A stretch of 64,000 nt of DNA from Bradyrhizobium ottawaense (GCF_002278135.3 NZ_CP029425.2:7974001-8038000); one strand, 5' to 3'; counted from the stretch's first letter, positions 37,410 through 46,646 are shown. Notes: a model not told the origin generated them from the letters alone. Numbers and translations are program-made.

Positions 37410-37856
37410 CGGCGATTCTTCGTGGTTGGTGTTTGTGTGGGCGACAGCTTACGCAGGGCACGCGCTCCGGCAAAGGACATTCGCGGCTCGTCGCACATTC
37501 GTCCCGCACGACGACATACGACGCACATCGCACGATCGCCCGTCATCCCGAGGTGCCGGAGCGAAGCGGAGGCCTCGAAGGATGGACGGCCCGGCTGCAT
37601 CGTGGCCGTCCCACCTTCGAAGCTCCCCACGCGGCGCCTTGCGCCGCGCGGCTCGCCCCTCAGGATGACGGGTCGATTTCGGACGGAACATCCGATCAAC
37701 AGGTCGCCCACAGCGTCTACCCCAATCGCACGGCATGGCTGCCATCACGCGATCGCGATGAACCAAGCGGCCCCTTCGGCAGACTCACAGTTTTCGACCC
37801 AAATTTCATTTTGTTTTTTTGCTAGCCCCAATTCGTAATGAGGCCTGAGTTTCGAC
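37410..37856. other. Divergent intergenic space of 447 bases
   Basis: Between the divergent lyase and CadC/TPR-regulator genes. It holds the family F palindrome (37541-37671) and a T-rich stretch near 37803-37821 (ATTTCATTTTGTTTTTTTG) just before the regulator gene. I see no gene and no clear promoter sequence. Confidence 0.5.
37541..37671. repeat. Palindromic repeat, family F
   Basis: Left end CGTCATCCCGAGGTGCCGGAG and right end CCCCTCAGGATGACGG, with CTTCGAAG-type inner arms (CCTCGAAGGATGGACGGCC against GGCCGTCCCACCTTCGAAG). It lies between divergent genes and so, unlike most others here, cannot be a 3' element of either of them. Confidence 0.83.
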
Positions 37857-39428
37857 GTGCAGTTTCTGTTCCGGGACCACCTTCTCGATACCGACCGGCG
37901 CGAGCTGAGCCGCGAGCAGGTTCCCGTTGCCGTAGAGCCGCAGGTTTTCGATCTCGTGGTCCACCTGATGCAGAACCGCGATCGGGTGGTCAGCAAGGAC
38001 GAGCTGATCGACAAGATCTGGCACGGGCGAAGCGTCTCCGAATCCACCTTGACCAGCCGGATCAACGCGGCGCGCAAGGCCGTCGGCGACAGTGGCGCGA
38101 GCCAGGCGCTGATCCGCACCATCGCCCGCAAGGGCTTTCGCTTCGTCGGCCATGTCGAGGCCAAAGGTAGCACGATGGGTGGCGCAATCGCGCCGGAGCC
38201 CGGCTACGCCGCGCGGGTGCAGCGCGCCGCACTCACGCTTCCCGAGCGGCCGGCGATCGCCGTGCTGCCCTTCACCAATATGAGCGGCGCGGCCGAGCAG
38301 GATTATTTCTCCGACGGCATCAGCGAGGACATCATCACCGCGCTGTCGAAGCTGCGCTGGTTCTTCGTCATCGCGCGCAACTCCTCCTTCGTCTACAAGG
38401 GCCGCGCCGTGCACATCCGCGAGGTCGCGCAGGAGCTCGGGGTTCGCTACGTGGTCGAAGGCAGCGTGCGGCGGAGCGGCGAGCGCCTGCGCATCTCAGC
38501 CCAGCTCAACGACGTCTCGACCGGCAGTCATCTCTGGGCCGAGCGCTACGACCGCGAGCTCGCCGACATCTTCGCCGTGCAGGACGAGATCACCGAGGCG
38601 ATCGTCGCCGCAATCGAGCCGCAGCTCTACGCTGCCGAAAGTTTTCGCGCCCAGCAGAAGCCGCCGGGCAGCCTGGATGCCTGGGACCTCGTGATGCGCG
38701 CGCTGTCGCATCACTGGCGCAGCACGCGCGAGGACAATGCCGCCGCGCAAGGGCTGCTCGAAAAGGCCGTCGCAATCGATCCCGCCTATGGCAAGGCGCT
38801 GGGACTGCTCGCGACCAGCCATATCTTCGGCGCGCATATGGGCTGGGCCGACATGGCCGCGACAGTGCCGATCGCAGAACGCGCGGCGCTCGCGGCGGTG
38901 GAGGCCGATCGCGAGGATGCCTGGGCCCATCATGGCCTTGCCTACACCTATCTGTTCCGCCGCCGCTTCGACGACGCGCTGGCGGAGTTCGAGCTGGCGC
39001 TGACGCTCAACCCGAACTTTGCGATGGCGCACGCCTTTTACGGCGTGACGCTGTGCTACGCCGGACGATGGCAGGACGGCGATGCCGCCGCACGTCGCGC
39101 GCTGCGGCTGAGCCCGCGCGATCCGCTCGCGGCGGTCTATTGCGGGGTTGCGGCCTATGCCAGGTTCGTCGGCCGTGACTATGACGGAGCCGCGCAGATG
39201 GCGCGGGAATCGATGCGGCAGCGCGGCGATTTCGTCGGCGCGCACCGCGTGCTGACGGCCGCCGCCGGGATGTCAGGAGATCCGGCGCTGGCAGCGTCCG
39301 CCCTGGAAGGCCTGCGCCGCGCCCAGCCCGAAGTCTCGCTCGCCTGGATCACGCGCGAGCTACCGATGCTGCGGGACGAGGACCGTGCGCACTATCTGGA
39401 AGGATTGCAGCGCGCGGGAATGAAGTGA
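37857..39428 (+). CDS. CadC/OmpR-type winged-helix regulator with TPR repeats
   Basis: 523 residues from a GTG at 37857; an in-frame stop lies 18 bases upstream, so the start is well fixed although no ribosome-binding site is seen. Residues about 10-100 form an OmpR-like winged helix (LSREQVPVAVEPQVFDLVVHLM, then VVSKDELIDKIWHGR and TLTSRINAARKAVG). Next comes the PAIAVLPFTNMSG to GSVRRSGERLRISAQLND domain shared with TPR-cyclase-type proteins, then TPR repeats (about 290-500) of the form YGKALGLLATSHIFG. There is no receiver domain, no cyclase and no membrane segment. The signal is probably protein- or ligand-based through the TPR part. Confidence 0.87.
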   Translation: MQFLFRDHLLDTDRRELSREQVPVAVEPQVFDLVVHLMQNRDRVVSKDELIDKIWHGRSVSESTLTSRINAARKAVGDSGASQALIRTIARKGFRFVGHVEAKGSTMGGAIAPEPGYAARVQRAALTLPERPAIAVLPFTNMSGAAEQDYFSDGISEDIITALSKLRWFFVIARNSSFVYKGRAVHIREVAQELGVRYVVEGSVRRSGERLRISAQLNDVSTGSHLWAERYDRELADIFAVQDEITEAIVAAIEPQLYAAESFRAQQKPPGSLDAWDLVMRALSHHWRSTREDNAAAQGLLEKAVAIDPAYGKALGLLATSHIFGAHMGWADMAATVPIAERAALAAVEADREDAWAHHGLAYTYLFRRRFDDALAEFELALTLNPNFAMAHAFYGVTLCYAGRWQDGDAAARRALRLSPRDPLAAVYCGVAAYARFVGRDYDGAAQMARESMRQRGDFVGAHRVLTAAAGMSGDPALAASALEGLRRAQPEVSLAWITRELPMLRDEDRAHYLEGLQRAGMK

Positions 39429-39479
39429 CCGCGTCGCGCCTTCTCCCATCGCAGGCGCGATCGCGAGCTAATTTAGGCG

Positions 39480-40187
39480 CTAGTCGTCGTCGGGCCCGAA
39501 CAGCCTGATCTGCGGGAAGCCGCCGCGCGGCCGGCTGGCGTAATCACGCACATCGGAATCTTCGCGGATGTTGCGCGCGACGTCGTCCCAATCGGTGCGA
39601 TCGCGCAAGCCGCGCTGCTCGCGGGAATCGTAGTGGCGGCGCTCGGTCCAGCGCTCGCGGCGCTCCATCCGGCGCCGCTCGGACGCAGCGCGCTTGGCGT
39701 CGGAGTCCCTCGCCTTGGCATAGGCGTTCTCGGGTGAAGAGGCCGGCTCGGTCGAGGCCTGCTGCTCAGCCGGCTTTACGGCCTGCGGAGGCGATCCGAT
39801 TGCTGACTTCGACTGTTCCTTGGACTGTTCCCTGGGTGGCTCGACCGCGGCCGCTGGCGAAGGCGGCGGCGCCGGCGGTCCGGCATTCGCCTGAGTGGTC
39901 TGCGTGTCGGGCTTTACAGCTTCCGGCTTCGCTTCGGCTTGCGCCGGCGCGGCAATCATTGCGCCGAAGGCTTGCGAGCCGGTGAGATAATTGACGCGTT
40001 CCGGCGCGCTCGTCTGTGCCGGCGCGCCCGCGGACTCCGCGCGCTGCGCCATCTTGCTGGTGTCCGGGCCCTGTTTGGACGCGACCGGGTTCATGATGTT
40101 GCCGGCAACGATGCCCCCGCCAAGACCGATGGCAATGGCCGCGATAATAGTTCCGGCACCGACGAAATAAGCTGTCGAGGCGCGCAT
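39480..40187 (-). CDS. Membrane-anchored Pro/Ala-rich hypothetical protein
   Basis: 235 residues from the ATG at 40187, preceded by AGGGAG. A single N-terminal membrane segment (YFVGAGTIIAAIAIGLGGGIVAGNIM) is followed by a long low-complexity linker rich in P, A, E and Q, and a C-terminal charged part (RRRMERRERWTERRHYDS, then DVARNIREDSDVRDYASRP). No domain is recognised. It is followed upstream on the same strand by another anchored Pro/Ala-rich protein (40275-41024), and both may act together in the envelope. Confidence 0.65.
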   Translation of the reverse strand: MRASTAYFVGAGTIIAAIAIGLGGGIVAGNIMNPVASKQGPDTSKMAQRAESAGAPAQTSAPERVNYLTGSQAFGAMIAAPAQAEAKPEAVKPDTQTTQANAGPPAPPPSPAAAVEPPREQSKEQSKSAIGSPPQAVKPAEQQASTEPASSPENAYAKARDSDAKRAASERRRMERRERWTERRHYDSREQRGLRDRTDWDDVARNIREDSDVRDYASRPRGGFPQIRLFGPDDD

Positions 40188-40274
40188 TGATCCACTCCCT
40201 CTTTGGGGCGAGCAACGCACGTTGATTGCCAGATGTTCCTGATGCAGGAGCGGTTCCCGGAGGAACCCCGCGTG

Positions 40275-41024
40275 TCAGATCTGCTGCGCGACTTTTTCGA
40301 GCCCGATGAGGCGGGCGAGCTTGCGCACTTCTTCCTTCTGATCGTCACGCAACTGGAACAGCAGCGGCATGGCGGCCGACTTCAACTGCTGGACCTCGTC
40401 GCAATTCGGATCGATCTGCGCGTTCGGTGGCGCGTTCGGATTGGAGAGTTTGTTGGCCGAGATCTTGCGGACGACGTTGCGCAGCGCGGTCTCGACCGAA
40501 GGCCAGTAATATTCCTGCGACGAAGACAGCTTCAGCCGATCCCGGATGCCAGAGATCTGTGCGTCGGATAGCAGGGTATAGTGTTTCTGCGGCTGCGGCT
40601 TGGCGACAACCTTCGGCTTGGCCGGAACTTCGACGGCGGGAACTTCAGCCGCGGCGGGCGCTTCGGATGCATTCAACGACGCCTTGGGCATCGGGAAATC
40701 GGATGGCGTGGCGGCGGCAAAGGCCTGGCGCAGCGGCTCGGCCAGCACGGGCGCCCGCGAAAGCCTGTCGGCCGGCACCTGGACCGGCTCGATCGCGGCC
40801 GAAGCCAGGGCCAGGGTCGGAACCAGACGGTCGGCCTTGGCGGCGCGGTTGGTGGCGAGCGGCTTGGCTGGAGGCGTCTGCGCGATCATCTCTTCGCTGG
40901 CGCTGGGCACGCTGTCCCGGCCAAGAATGGCGGTGGTGGCGGCACCCAGGACGAGGAAACAGGTCAGCACAACGATGGTGATGGCTTTGGACAAACGTCT
41001 CTCCGCGCCCAACTTCAAGTCCAC
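40275..41024 (-). CDS. Membrane-anchored hypothetical protein with helical C-terminal domain
   Basis: 249 residues from a GTG at 41024; the frame extends to a TTG at 41042, and neither has a strong ribosome-binding site. An N-terminal membrane segment (AITIVVLTCFLVLGAATTAIL) leads to an A/P-rich linker (AAAEVPAVEVPAKPKVVAKP) and a helical C-terminal domain (residues about 150-249) starting LLSDAQISGIRDRLKLSSSQ and ending ARLIGLEKVAQQI. The C-terminal domain resembles Spy/LTXXQ-like periplasmic helices, but the match is weak. Confidence 0.6.
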   Translation of the reverse strand: MDLKLGAERRLSKAITIVVLTCFLVLGAATTAILGRDSVPSASEEMIAQTPPAKPLATNRAAKADRLVPTLALASAAIEPVQVPADRLSRAPVLAEPLRQAFAAATPSDFPMPKASLNASEAPAAAEVPAVEVPAKPKVVAKPQPQKHYTLLSDAQISGIRDRLKLSSSQEYYWPSVETALRNVVRKISANKLSNPNAPPNAQIDPNCDEVQQLKSAAMPLLFQLRDDQKEEVRKLARLIGLEKVAQQI

Positions 41025-41126
41025 GTGATCACTGCCCGACAACTGGGCAATAATTAAGGCTTAACCGTGCCATCGCGGCGGCAATCGCGCGGACTGCGGC
41101 GACATCGCCCGGAAAACTCAAGGAAA

Positions 41127-41375
41127 TCAGGCAGCTGCCGAAAGGTCGTAGGCGTCCTGGATGTCGGCGACGATCTCCGAGGCCTCCCACACCGCGCGCG
41201 GCTCGACCGATTGCAGCGTCACCGTCCAGTTGCCGCCCCGGCGGGTGCGGGGGACGCTGACGATGTCGAACCGGACGTTGCGGCACAGCGGGTGGCGCGC
41301 CAGCGCATGAGCGACGCGGACGCGGATTTCGTCCAGCGAAGCCGCTGTCTTGCTGTTGAGAAAATCGAAGTCCAT
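41127..41375 (-). CDS. Conserved small hypothetical protein
   Basis: 82 residues from the ATG at 41375, preceded by AGAGGGACAGG. It is compact: an N-terminal helix (ASLDEIRVRVAHALARHP), then strands (VRFDIVSVPRTRRGGNWTVTL) and a final helix (WEASEIVADIQDAYDL). This looks like a small alpha/beta domain with no known motif. A longer frame upstream exists but has no ribosome-binding site and the composition of noncoding DNA. Confidence 0.65.
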   Translation of the reverse strand: MDFDFLNSKTAASLDEIRVRVAHALARHPLCRNVRFDIVSVPRTRRGGNWTVTLQSVEPRAVWEASEIVADIQDAYDLSAAA

Positions 41376-41514
41376 CGCCTGTCCCTCTCGGCCCTGATTG
41401 GCGGGCCGTGAGGGGGATTCTTGGCCGGCGTTGGTTAATCTGCCGTTAAATAAGGGGAGCAGCCCGGGATTAACCGTGATCCACACCGTCGTGGCCCGGC
41501 TCGACGGGCTGCGC

Positions 41515-42480
41515 CTACGGCCCGCCCGCCGCACGATATTCGGCGAGCGTCCGCGCAACCAGCTCGTCAAGCGCCGGCACGTCCGTCACCCCCGAGGTTG
41601 AGTGCCCGCCGCTCCAGATGTCGCGCCAGCGCTTTGGCCGGCTCTCGCGCGCGGCAACGTCGATATCCTCAGCGATATCGATCGCGCCGCGTGCCGGGAG
41701 ATCGTCGGGATCGAGGCCGGCGGCCACGATCGACGGCCTCAGCATGCTGGTCTGCAACCCCGTGAACGCAGTGGTGAGCAGAATGTCGTCGGCGCAGCTC
41801 TCGACCAGCATGCGCTTGTAGCGTTCGTCCGCCATGCTCTCGCGCGTCGCGATGAACTTCGTGCCCATATAGGCGAGATCGCAGCCGAGCACTTCGGCCG
41901 CATGCAGCGCTTGGCCGTCGCTGATGCCGCCGGCGAGCACGATGATGCCATCGTAGAATGCGCGCACCGCGCGGACGAAGGCGAACGGATTGAGCCAGCC
42001 GGTCTGCCCGCCCGCGCCCGCCGTGAGCAGCACGAGCCCATCGGCACCTGCTTCCGCCGCCCGTTCGGCGTGGCGGATCGAGGCGACGTCCGCCAGCACC
42101 AGCACGCCGGCGTCATGCAGCGGCTTCAGCACAGGCGCGGGCGAGCCGACCGAGGTGATGACGATCTCCGGCTTGTGCCGCAGCAGCACGGCGAGATCCT
42201 GCGCGAGCCGCGCATTGGAGCGATGCACGATCAGGTTCGGGCAGAGCGGCGCAGCCTTGCGGCCGGATTGGTCTTCGTGCCGGCGCAGGCGCGTCGCGAT
42301 CGCGGTGAGCCATTCATCGAGCTGCTCCGTGCTGCGGCAATTGGCGGTGGGGAAGCTGCCGATCACCCCATTGCGGCAGGCCGCGACCATGAGCTCGACG
42401 CCCGACACCAGGAACATCGGCGCTGCGATCAGCGGCAGAGCGAGACGATCGCCGAAGCGTTGCAGTCGATCTGATGGCAC
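41515..42480 (-). CDS. Nitronate monooxygenase family FMN enzyme (first copy)
   Basis: 321 residues from a GTG at 42480, chosen because GAGGAG lies six bases upstream and because it leaves a normal 124-base divergent promoter space. TIM-barrel FMN protein of the 2-nitropropane dioxygenase/NMO family: LPLIAAPMFLVSG at the start, GADGLVLLTAGAGGQTGWLNPFAF and IIVLAGGISDGQAL in the phosphate-binding region, and AYMGTKFIATRESMA near residue 210. It would oxidise alkyl nitronates or act on a related CoA-linked substrate. It is a paralogue of 45427-46395 with about the same layout. Confidence 0.88.
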   Translation of the reverse strand: MPSDRLQRFGDRLALPLIAAPMFLVSGVELMVAACRNGVIGSFPTANCRSTEQLDEWLTAIATRLRRHEDQSGRKAAPLCPNLIVHRSNARLAQDLAVLLRHKPEIVITSVGSPAPVLKPLHDAGVLVLADVASIRHAERAAEAGADGLVLLTAGAGGQTGWLNPFAFVRAVRAFYDGIIVLAGGISDGQALHAAEVLGCDLAYMGTKFIATRESMADERYKRMLVESCADDILLTTAFTGLQTSMLRPSIVAAGLDPDDLPARGAIDIAEDIDVAARESRPKRWRDIWSGGHSTSGVTDVPALDELVARTLAEYRAAGGP

Positions 42481-42604
42481 GCAAATCTCCTCGTCACGCT
42501 TGCCTCCCAGTGCGGGCTTTGTCGTTTCCTCCCGCAGTCTCTGTGCTAGCGTCATCAGCAACATTGGCACGCCAGAAGCCGGTGACAAAGCAACGAGGAA
42601 ACAT

Positions 42605-44166
42605 ATGTCCGATCCGCTCCACGCATCGTCCCCGACTTGTGCGCAGACGCTACGGGCGTTGTCGCGCTATCCCGGCCGCACCGCGTTCGCCTGGCCCGAG
42701 GGATCGCTGAGCTATCAGGCACTCTCGACCTGATCGGACGCATCCAGGGCGTGTTCATGCGGCTTGGCCTGCAGGCGGGCGCGCGCGTCGCCTTCCTCAC
42801 CGCGAACCGCGCCGACAGCTGGTGCGCCGGCGTCGCCGCGCAATTGTCGCGGCTCTGCATCACCTGGCTGCATCCGCTGGGATCGCTGGAGGACCAGCTG
42901 TTCCAACTCGAGGATTCCGAGGCCGTGATGCTGGTGGTCGACGCGGCCGCCTTCCGCGACCGCGGCGGCGAGCTCTCCGCGAGGGCAACCCGGCTGAAGG
43001 CGGTCTTCACCACGGGGCCGGCCGGTTACGGTGTCGATCTGCTGGCGGCGATCGAGAGCGCGGGACACGCCAGCGCGCGGTGCCTCGCCGGTCTCGACGA
43101 TCTCTCGACGCTGAACTACACCGGCGGCACCACCGGCAAATCCAAGGGCGCGCTGCGCTATCACCGCGAGAACGCCGGAGCCGCCGCTGCGATCCTCGCC
43201 GATTTCGAGATCCCCGACGCCGCCCGCTACCTCACGGTCGCCCCGATCAGCCATGTCGCGGGCACGAAAGTGCTGCCGACCTTGATGCGCGGCGGCACCG
43301 TGCACATGCTGAAGGGATTCGATCCAGAGGCCGTGCTGACCACGATCGCGCGCGAGCGCATCAACTTCACGCTGTTCGTGCCGACCATGATCTACGTGCT
43401 GCTCGATCATCCCTCGCTTGATAAGACTCACCTGTCCTCGCTCGAGCTGGTGCTCTACGGGGCGTCAGCGATGTCGCCGAGCCGGCTGGTCGAGGGCATC
43501 GAGCGGATCGGGCCGGTGTTCTCGCAGCTCTATGGCCAGACCGAATGCTACCCGGTCTCGGTGCTGCGCAAAGCCGACCACGATCTTAAGGCACCCGAGC
43601 TGTTCCTGTCCTGCGGCTTCCCGATCGCAGCCTGCGAGGTCAAGATCCTCGACGACAACGACCAAGAGGTGAAGACGGGCGAGGCCGGCGAGATCTGCGT
43701 GCGCGCCCCGCACGTGATGGCGGAATACTGGAAGCGGCCCGGCATCACCGCCGAGACGCTGAAGAACGGCTGGGTCCACACCGGCGACATCGCGCGCAAG
43801 GACGAGCGCGGCTACATGTTCATCCTCGACCGCAAGAAGGACATGATCGTCTCCGGGGGCTTCAACATCTTTCCGCGCGAGGTCGAGGACGTGCTGTCGC
43901 AGCACGCCGATGTCGCCATGGTCGCGGTCGTCGGCATTCCCGACGAGAAATGGGGCGAGGCCGTCACCGCCATCGTCGTGCCGCGCGAGGGCGCAAGGCC
44001 TGATCCGGACGAGCTGATCAACCTCGTGAAGACGCGAAAAGGCTCGGCGCATGCGCCCAAGCAGATCCAGTTCGTGAAGCAGCTGCCGATGACCGGTGTC
44101 GGCAAGGTCGACAAGAAGGTATTGCGTGCGGGGTTCTGGAGCGGGCGGGACCGGATGGTGGGGTAA
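42605..44166 (+). CDS. Acyl-CoA synthetase (AMP-binding), frameshifted near its N-terminus
   Basis: The body (from about 42727) is a normal ANL ligase with LNYTGGTTGKSKGAL (near 43117), QLYGQTECYPVSVL, GWVHTGDIARKDERGYMF and DRKKDMIVSGGFNIFPREVE. The natural N-terminus (MSDPLHASSPT to SLSYQALS) lies in another frame from the ATG at 42605 and ends in a TGA at 42731-42733; joining it to DLIGRIQGVF needs one extra base near 42727. In the body's own frame the first starts are a TTG at 42637 and the ATG at 42757. It is divergent from the first NMO gene. Either the gene is decaying or a base is missing in the assembly. Confidence 0.78.
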
Positions 44167-44304
44167 AACCCCGGGATTTTACGGTGTGATTGTGGCCCCG
44201 GCACCACAACGAGCAACGGAGTATGCGCCGGCGATGGCCGCCCGATTGCAGGCGAATCAGGGAATCACCTAGACCGCTGACGGGGCTGGGAAGCGGAGTA
44301 AGCA

Positions 44305-44403
44305 ATGAGAGTCGCTTCCCTGGAAAGTGCAGTCGCCGCGGTCACCTTGATCACGGCTATCGTCGTGGTGCTGTGGGAGATCAAGATCTTCTACGGAATG
44401 TGA
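44305..44403 (+). CDS. Small single-pass membrane microprotein
   Basis: A 32-codon frame with ATG at 44305 and TGA at 44401-44403, preceded by GGAG at six bases (GCGGAGTAAGCA). The product, beginning MRVASLESAVAAVTLI and ending WEIKIFYGM, has a strong hydrophobic core of about 16 residues (AAVTLITAIVVVLW), flanked by polar ends. This is a normal shape for a small inner-membrane protein. It is too short for standard gene calling. It lies alone between the ligase and the thioesterase genes; function is unknown. Confidence 0.5.
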   Translation: MRVASLESAVAAVTLITAIVVVLWEIKIFYGM

Positions 44404-44507
44404 ACTGGCAGGATGCCTCGTCGCACACGATCAAGCATCCCTTCCGCGGCGGCGGAAGCCTGCCGTTCAATCGGCTCACAGAGCGACAGCAGCAAAGGCC
44501 GTCACGC

Positions 44508-45281
44508 TCACCGCTTCTCGATCACCAGGCTCTGCACCGCGCGGCCGAAATAGCCTTGCCGGTCCGCCAGCCGCGACATTGCGAGCCCGGCGCCGTCGGG
44601 TCCGATCCAGGAGTCGCCGTCGAGCAGGATCCAATCGCCAATGGGCTGGCGCGAAAAATTCACGGTGAGGTCGGCGTTGATGTAGGTCCAGGCGCGAAAA
44701 TCGAGCGTCGAGGCGGTGCCGTTGGAAAAATCGGCGGCGACCACGGCGCGCATGGCCTGCGAGATCGCTTCGCCCTCGATGAGCGGATGATCGACGCGAA
44801 ACCAGATCGCGCCGGCGCCGGCCTGGCCGAAGCGGCCACGCGCGGCGCGCATCGAGACCGAACGCACGAACGGGCTGGTGGCGGCGTGACCGTCCTCGAC
44901 CAGCGAGTCCTCCGGCATGGGCAGCGTCACCGGCAGCGCCTTGACGTCGGCGGGCAACGACAGCGCCTGGCGCCTGATCTTGAGCACGGTGGCGCCGACG
45001 ACCTGCAAACCGTCGGCGAGCAGCTTGATTTCGCAGAGCTGGATCTTGCGGCCCTCACGCAAGACGTCAGTCACGATCGTCAGCGGCGCGACCGGAACGG
45101 GCCGCATCAGATCGATGGTGACGCGCGCGATATCCATCGGAGCAGGCGTCGGAATGCGTTCGGCCGCCCATGTCACCAGCGAGGCCGGCGCCGAGCCGTG
45201 CTGCATGCGCCGATCCCAGGGACCGGCGGCGTCCGGACTGGTGACGACGCTGTCGCCGTCGACACGGTAGATGGGGGGCAT
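44508..45281 (-). CDS. Thioesterase-like (TesB-type double hotdog) protein
   Basis: 257 residues. Start MPPIYRVDGDSVVTSPDAAGPW, then GSAPASLVTWAAERIP and IDLMRPVPVAPL are typical of the acyl-CoA thioesterase-like family (4HBT_3, TesB-like), which has two hotdog folds in one chain. The C-terminal half includes FSNGTASTLDFRAWTYINADLTVNF, where the catalytic Asp/Asn-Thr-Gln triad of TesB would lie; the exact residues are not clear. Its stop is next to a coding-free stretch, and its start is 145 bases from the second NMO gene, on the same strand. Confidence 0.8.
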   Translation of the reverse strand: MPPIYRVDGDSVVTSPDAAGPWDRRMQHGSAPASLVTWAAERIPTPAPMDIARVTIDLMRPVPVAPLTIVTDVLREGRKIQLCEIKLLADGLQVVGATVLKIRRQALSLPADVKALPVTLPMPEDSLVEDGHAATSPFVRSVSMRAARGRFGQAGAGAIWFRVDHPLIEGEAISQAMRAVVAADFSNGTASTLDFRAWTYINADLTVNFSRQPIGDWILLDGDSWIGPDGAGLAMSRLADRQGYFGRAVQSLVIEKR

Positions 45282-45303
45282 GTTTTAATCAGTCTTGGTT
45301 GAC

Positions 45304-45419
45304 GTTCCCCGGACGCTGCGCAGCGCGTAGCGGTGCGCAGCTGATCCGGGGTCCGTGCCTTGCGGCGATGGGTCCCGGCTCTGCGGAGCAATGCTACGCA
45401 CTGCACCGCGTCCGGGACA
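45304..45419. repeat. Palindromic repeat, family I
   Basis: Left CCCCGGACGCTGCGCAGCGCG, right CGCGTCCGGGACAC, with the inner pair GATCCGGGGTCCGTGC and GATGGGTCCCGGCTCTGC. It fills the space between the second NMO gene and the thioesterase gene, both on the minus strand, so it is transcribed between them. Confidence 0.75.
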
Positions 45420-45426
45420 CGAGAAA

Positions 45427-46395
45427 CTACAACGGCGGATCGATCGCCTCGTCGTATTCCTTCTTGAAGCGCGCGATCAACTCGGCGGCAGGCATAACCT
45501 TCTCTACGCTGCCGATGCCCTGGCCCGAGCCCCAGATTTCCTTCCAGGCCTTCGGCTTGGCGCGCTCGCCGGAAGCGTCGGTGCCGAAATTCATCTTGGA
45601 GGGATCGGAGGTCGGCAGGTTTTCCGGATCCATGCCGGCGGCAAGGATCGAGGGCTTCAGATAGTTGCCGTGCACGCCGGTGAAGAGGTTGGAATAGACG
45701 ATGTCGTCGGCGGTCGAGCCCGCGATCATCTCCTTGTACTTCTCCACCGCATTGGCTTCCTTGGTCGCGATGAAGGCCGAGCCGATATAGGCGAAGTCGG
45801 CCCCTAAGATGCGTGCGGCGCGGATCGCCTTGCCGTTGCCGATCGCACCCGACAGCGCGATCGGGCCGTCGAACCATTTTCGCGTCTCGGCGACGAAGGC
45901 CAGCGGCGAAATGGTGCCGGCATGGCCGCCGGCACCGGCCGCGACCAGGATCAGGCCATCGGCGCCCTTCTCGATCGCCTTGTGGGCGAATTTCTGGTTG
46001 ATCACGTCGTGGAAGACGATGCCGCCCCAGCGGTGCACGGCCTGGTTCAGCTCCTCGCGTGCGCCGAGCGAGGAGATGATCATCGGCACCTTGTACTTGG
46101 CGCAGAGCTGCATGTCGTGGTCGAGACGGTTGTTCGACTTGTGCACGATCTGGTTGACCGCGAACGGCGCCGAGGGCTTGTCGGGATGCGCGCGGTCATA
46201 GGCCGCGAGCTCCTCGGTGATGCGCGCCAGCCATTCGTCGAGCAGCTCCGGCGGCCGCGCGTTCAGTGACGGAAACGAGCCGACCACACCTGCCTTGCAC
46301 TGCGCGATCACGAGATCGGGCACCGAGATGATGAAGAGCGGCGAGCCGATCACGGGGATCGACAGGCGTCCTTTGAACAAGGCAGGCATGGACAT
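45427..46395 (-). CDS. Nitronate monooxygenase family FMN enzyme (second copy)
   Basis: 322 residues from the ATG at 46395 (GAGGATCG upstream). NMO family: MPALFKGRLSIPVIGSPLFIIS at the start, VNQIVHKSNNRLDHD, a glycine-rich region LILVAAGAGGHAGTISPLAF and IALSGAIGNGKAIRAARILG for the FMN phosphate, and AYIGSAFIATKEANAVEKYK. It differs from the first copy by the full-length C-terminal part and lies 145 bases upstream of the thioesterase gene. Substrate unknown; CoA-linked 2-nitro or unsaturated acids are one possibility given the neighbours. Confidence 0.9.
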   Translation of the reverse strand: MSMPALFKGRLSIPVIGSPLFIISVPDLVIAQCKAGVVGSFPSLNARPPELLDEWLARITEELAAYDRAHPDKPSAPFAVNQIVHKSNNRLDHDMQLCAKYKVPMIISSLGAREELNQAVHRWGGIVFHDVINQKFAHKAIEKGADGLILVAAGAGGHAGTISPLAFVAETRKWFDGPIALSGAIGNGKAIRAARILGADFAYIGSAFIATKEANAVEKYKEMIAGSTADDIVYSNLFTGVHGNYLKPSILAAGMDPENLPTSDPSKMNFGTDASGERAKPKAWKEIWGSGQGIGSVEKVMPAAELIARFKKEYDEAIDPPL

Positions 46396-46534
46396 TGCGG
46401 GACGATCCTCTGTTGGCAGGTCAATGGAAGGTTGACCGCCATACCAACAAGGCAATCTTTCCACTGTCAAGTATTGCGTTTTGGCGCCGTAGGCGGCACC
46501 CGCGACACTATTCCAAGATGCGGAATTCTTTCCT

Positions 46535-46637
46535 CGTCATTCCAGGGCGACGCGTCAGCGTCGAACCCGGAATTCATCGGGCATCAATGCGCGTAGCGAG
46601 ATGGTTCGGGCTCGCGCTACGCGCGCCACGGAATGAC
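46535..46637. repeat. Palindromic repeat, family H
   Basis: Outer words CGTCATTCCAGGGCG and CACGGAATGACAG pair imperfectly; inner arms GCGCGTAGCGAG and CTCGCGCTACGCGC pair well. It lies between the NMO gene start and the aspartase stop, about 10 bases from the latter, so it may act at the aspartase 3' end. Confidence 0.72.
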
Positions 46638-46646
46638 AGCGACCGC

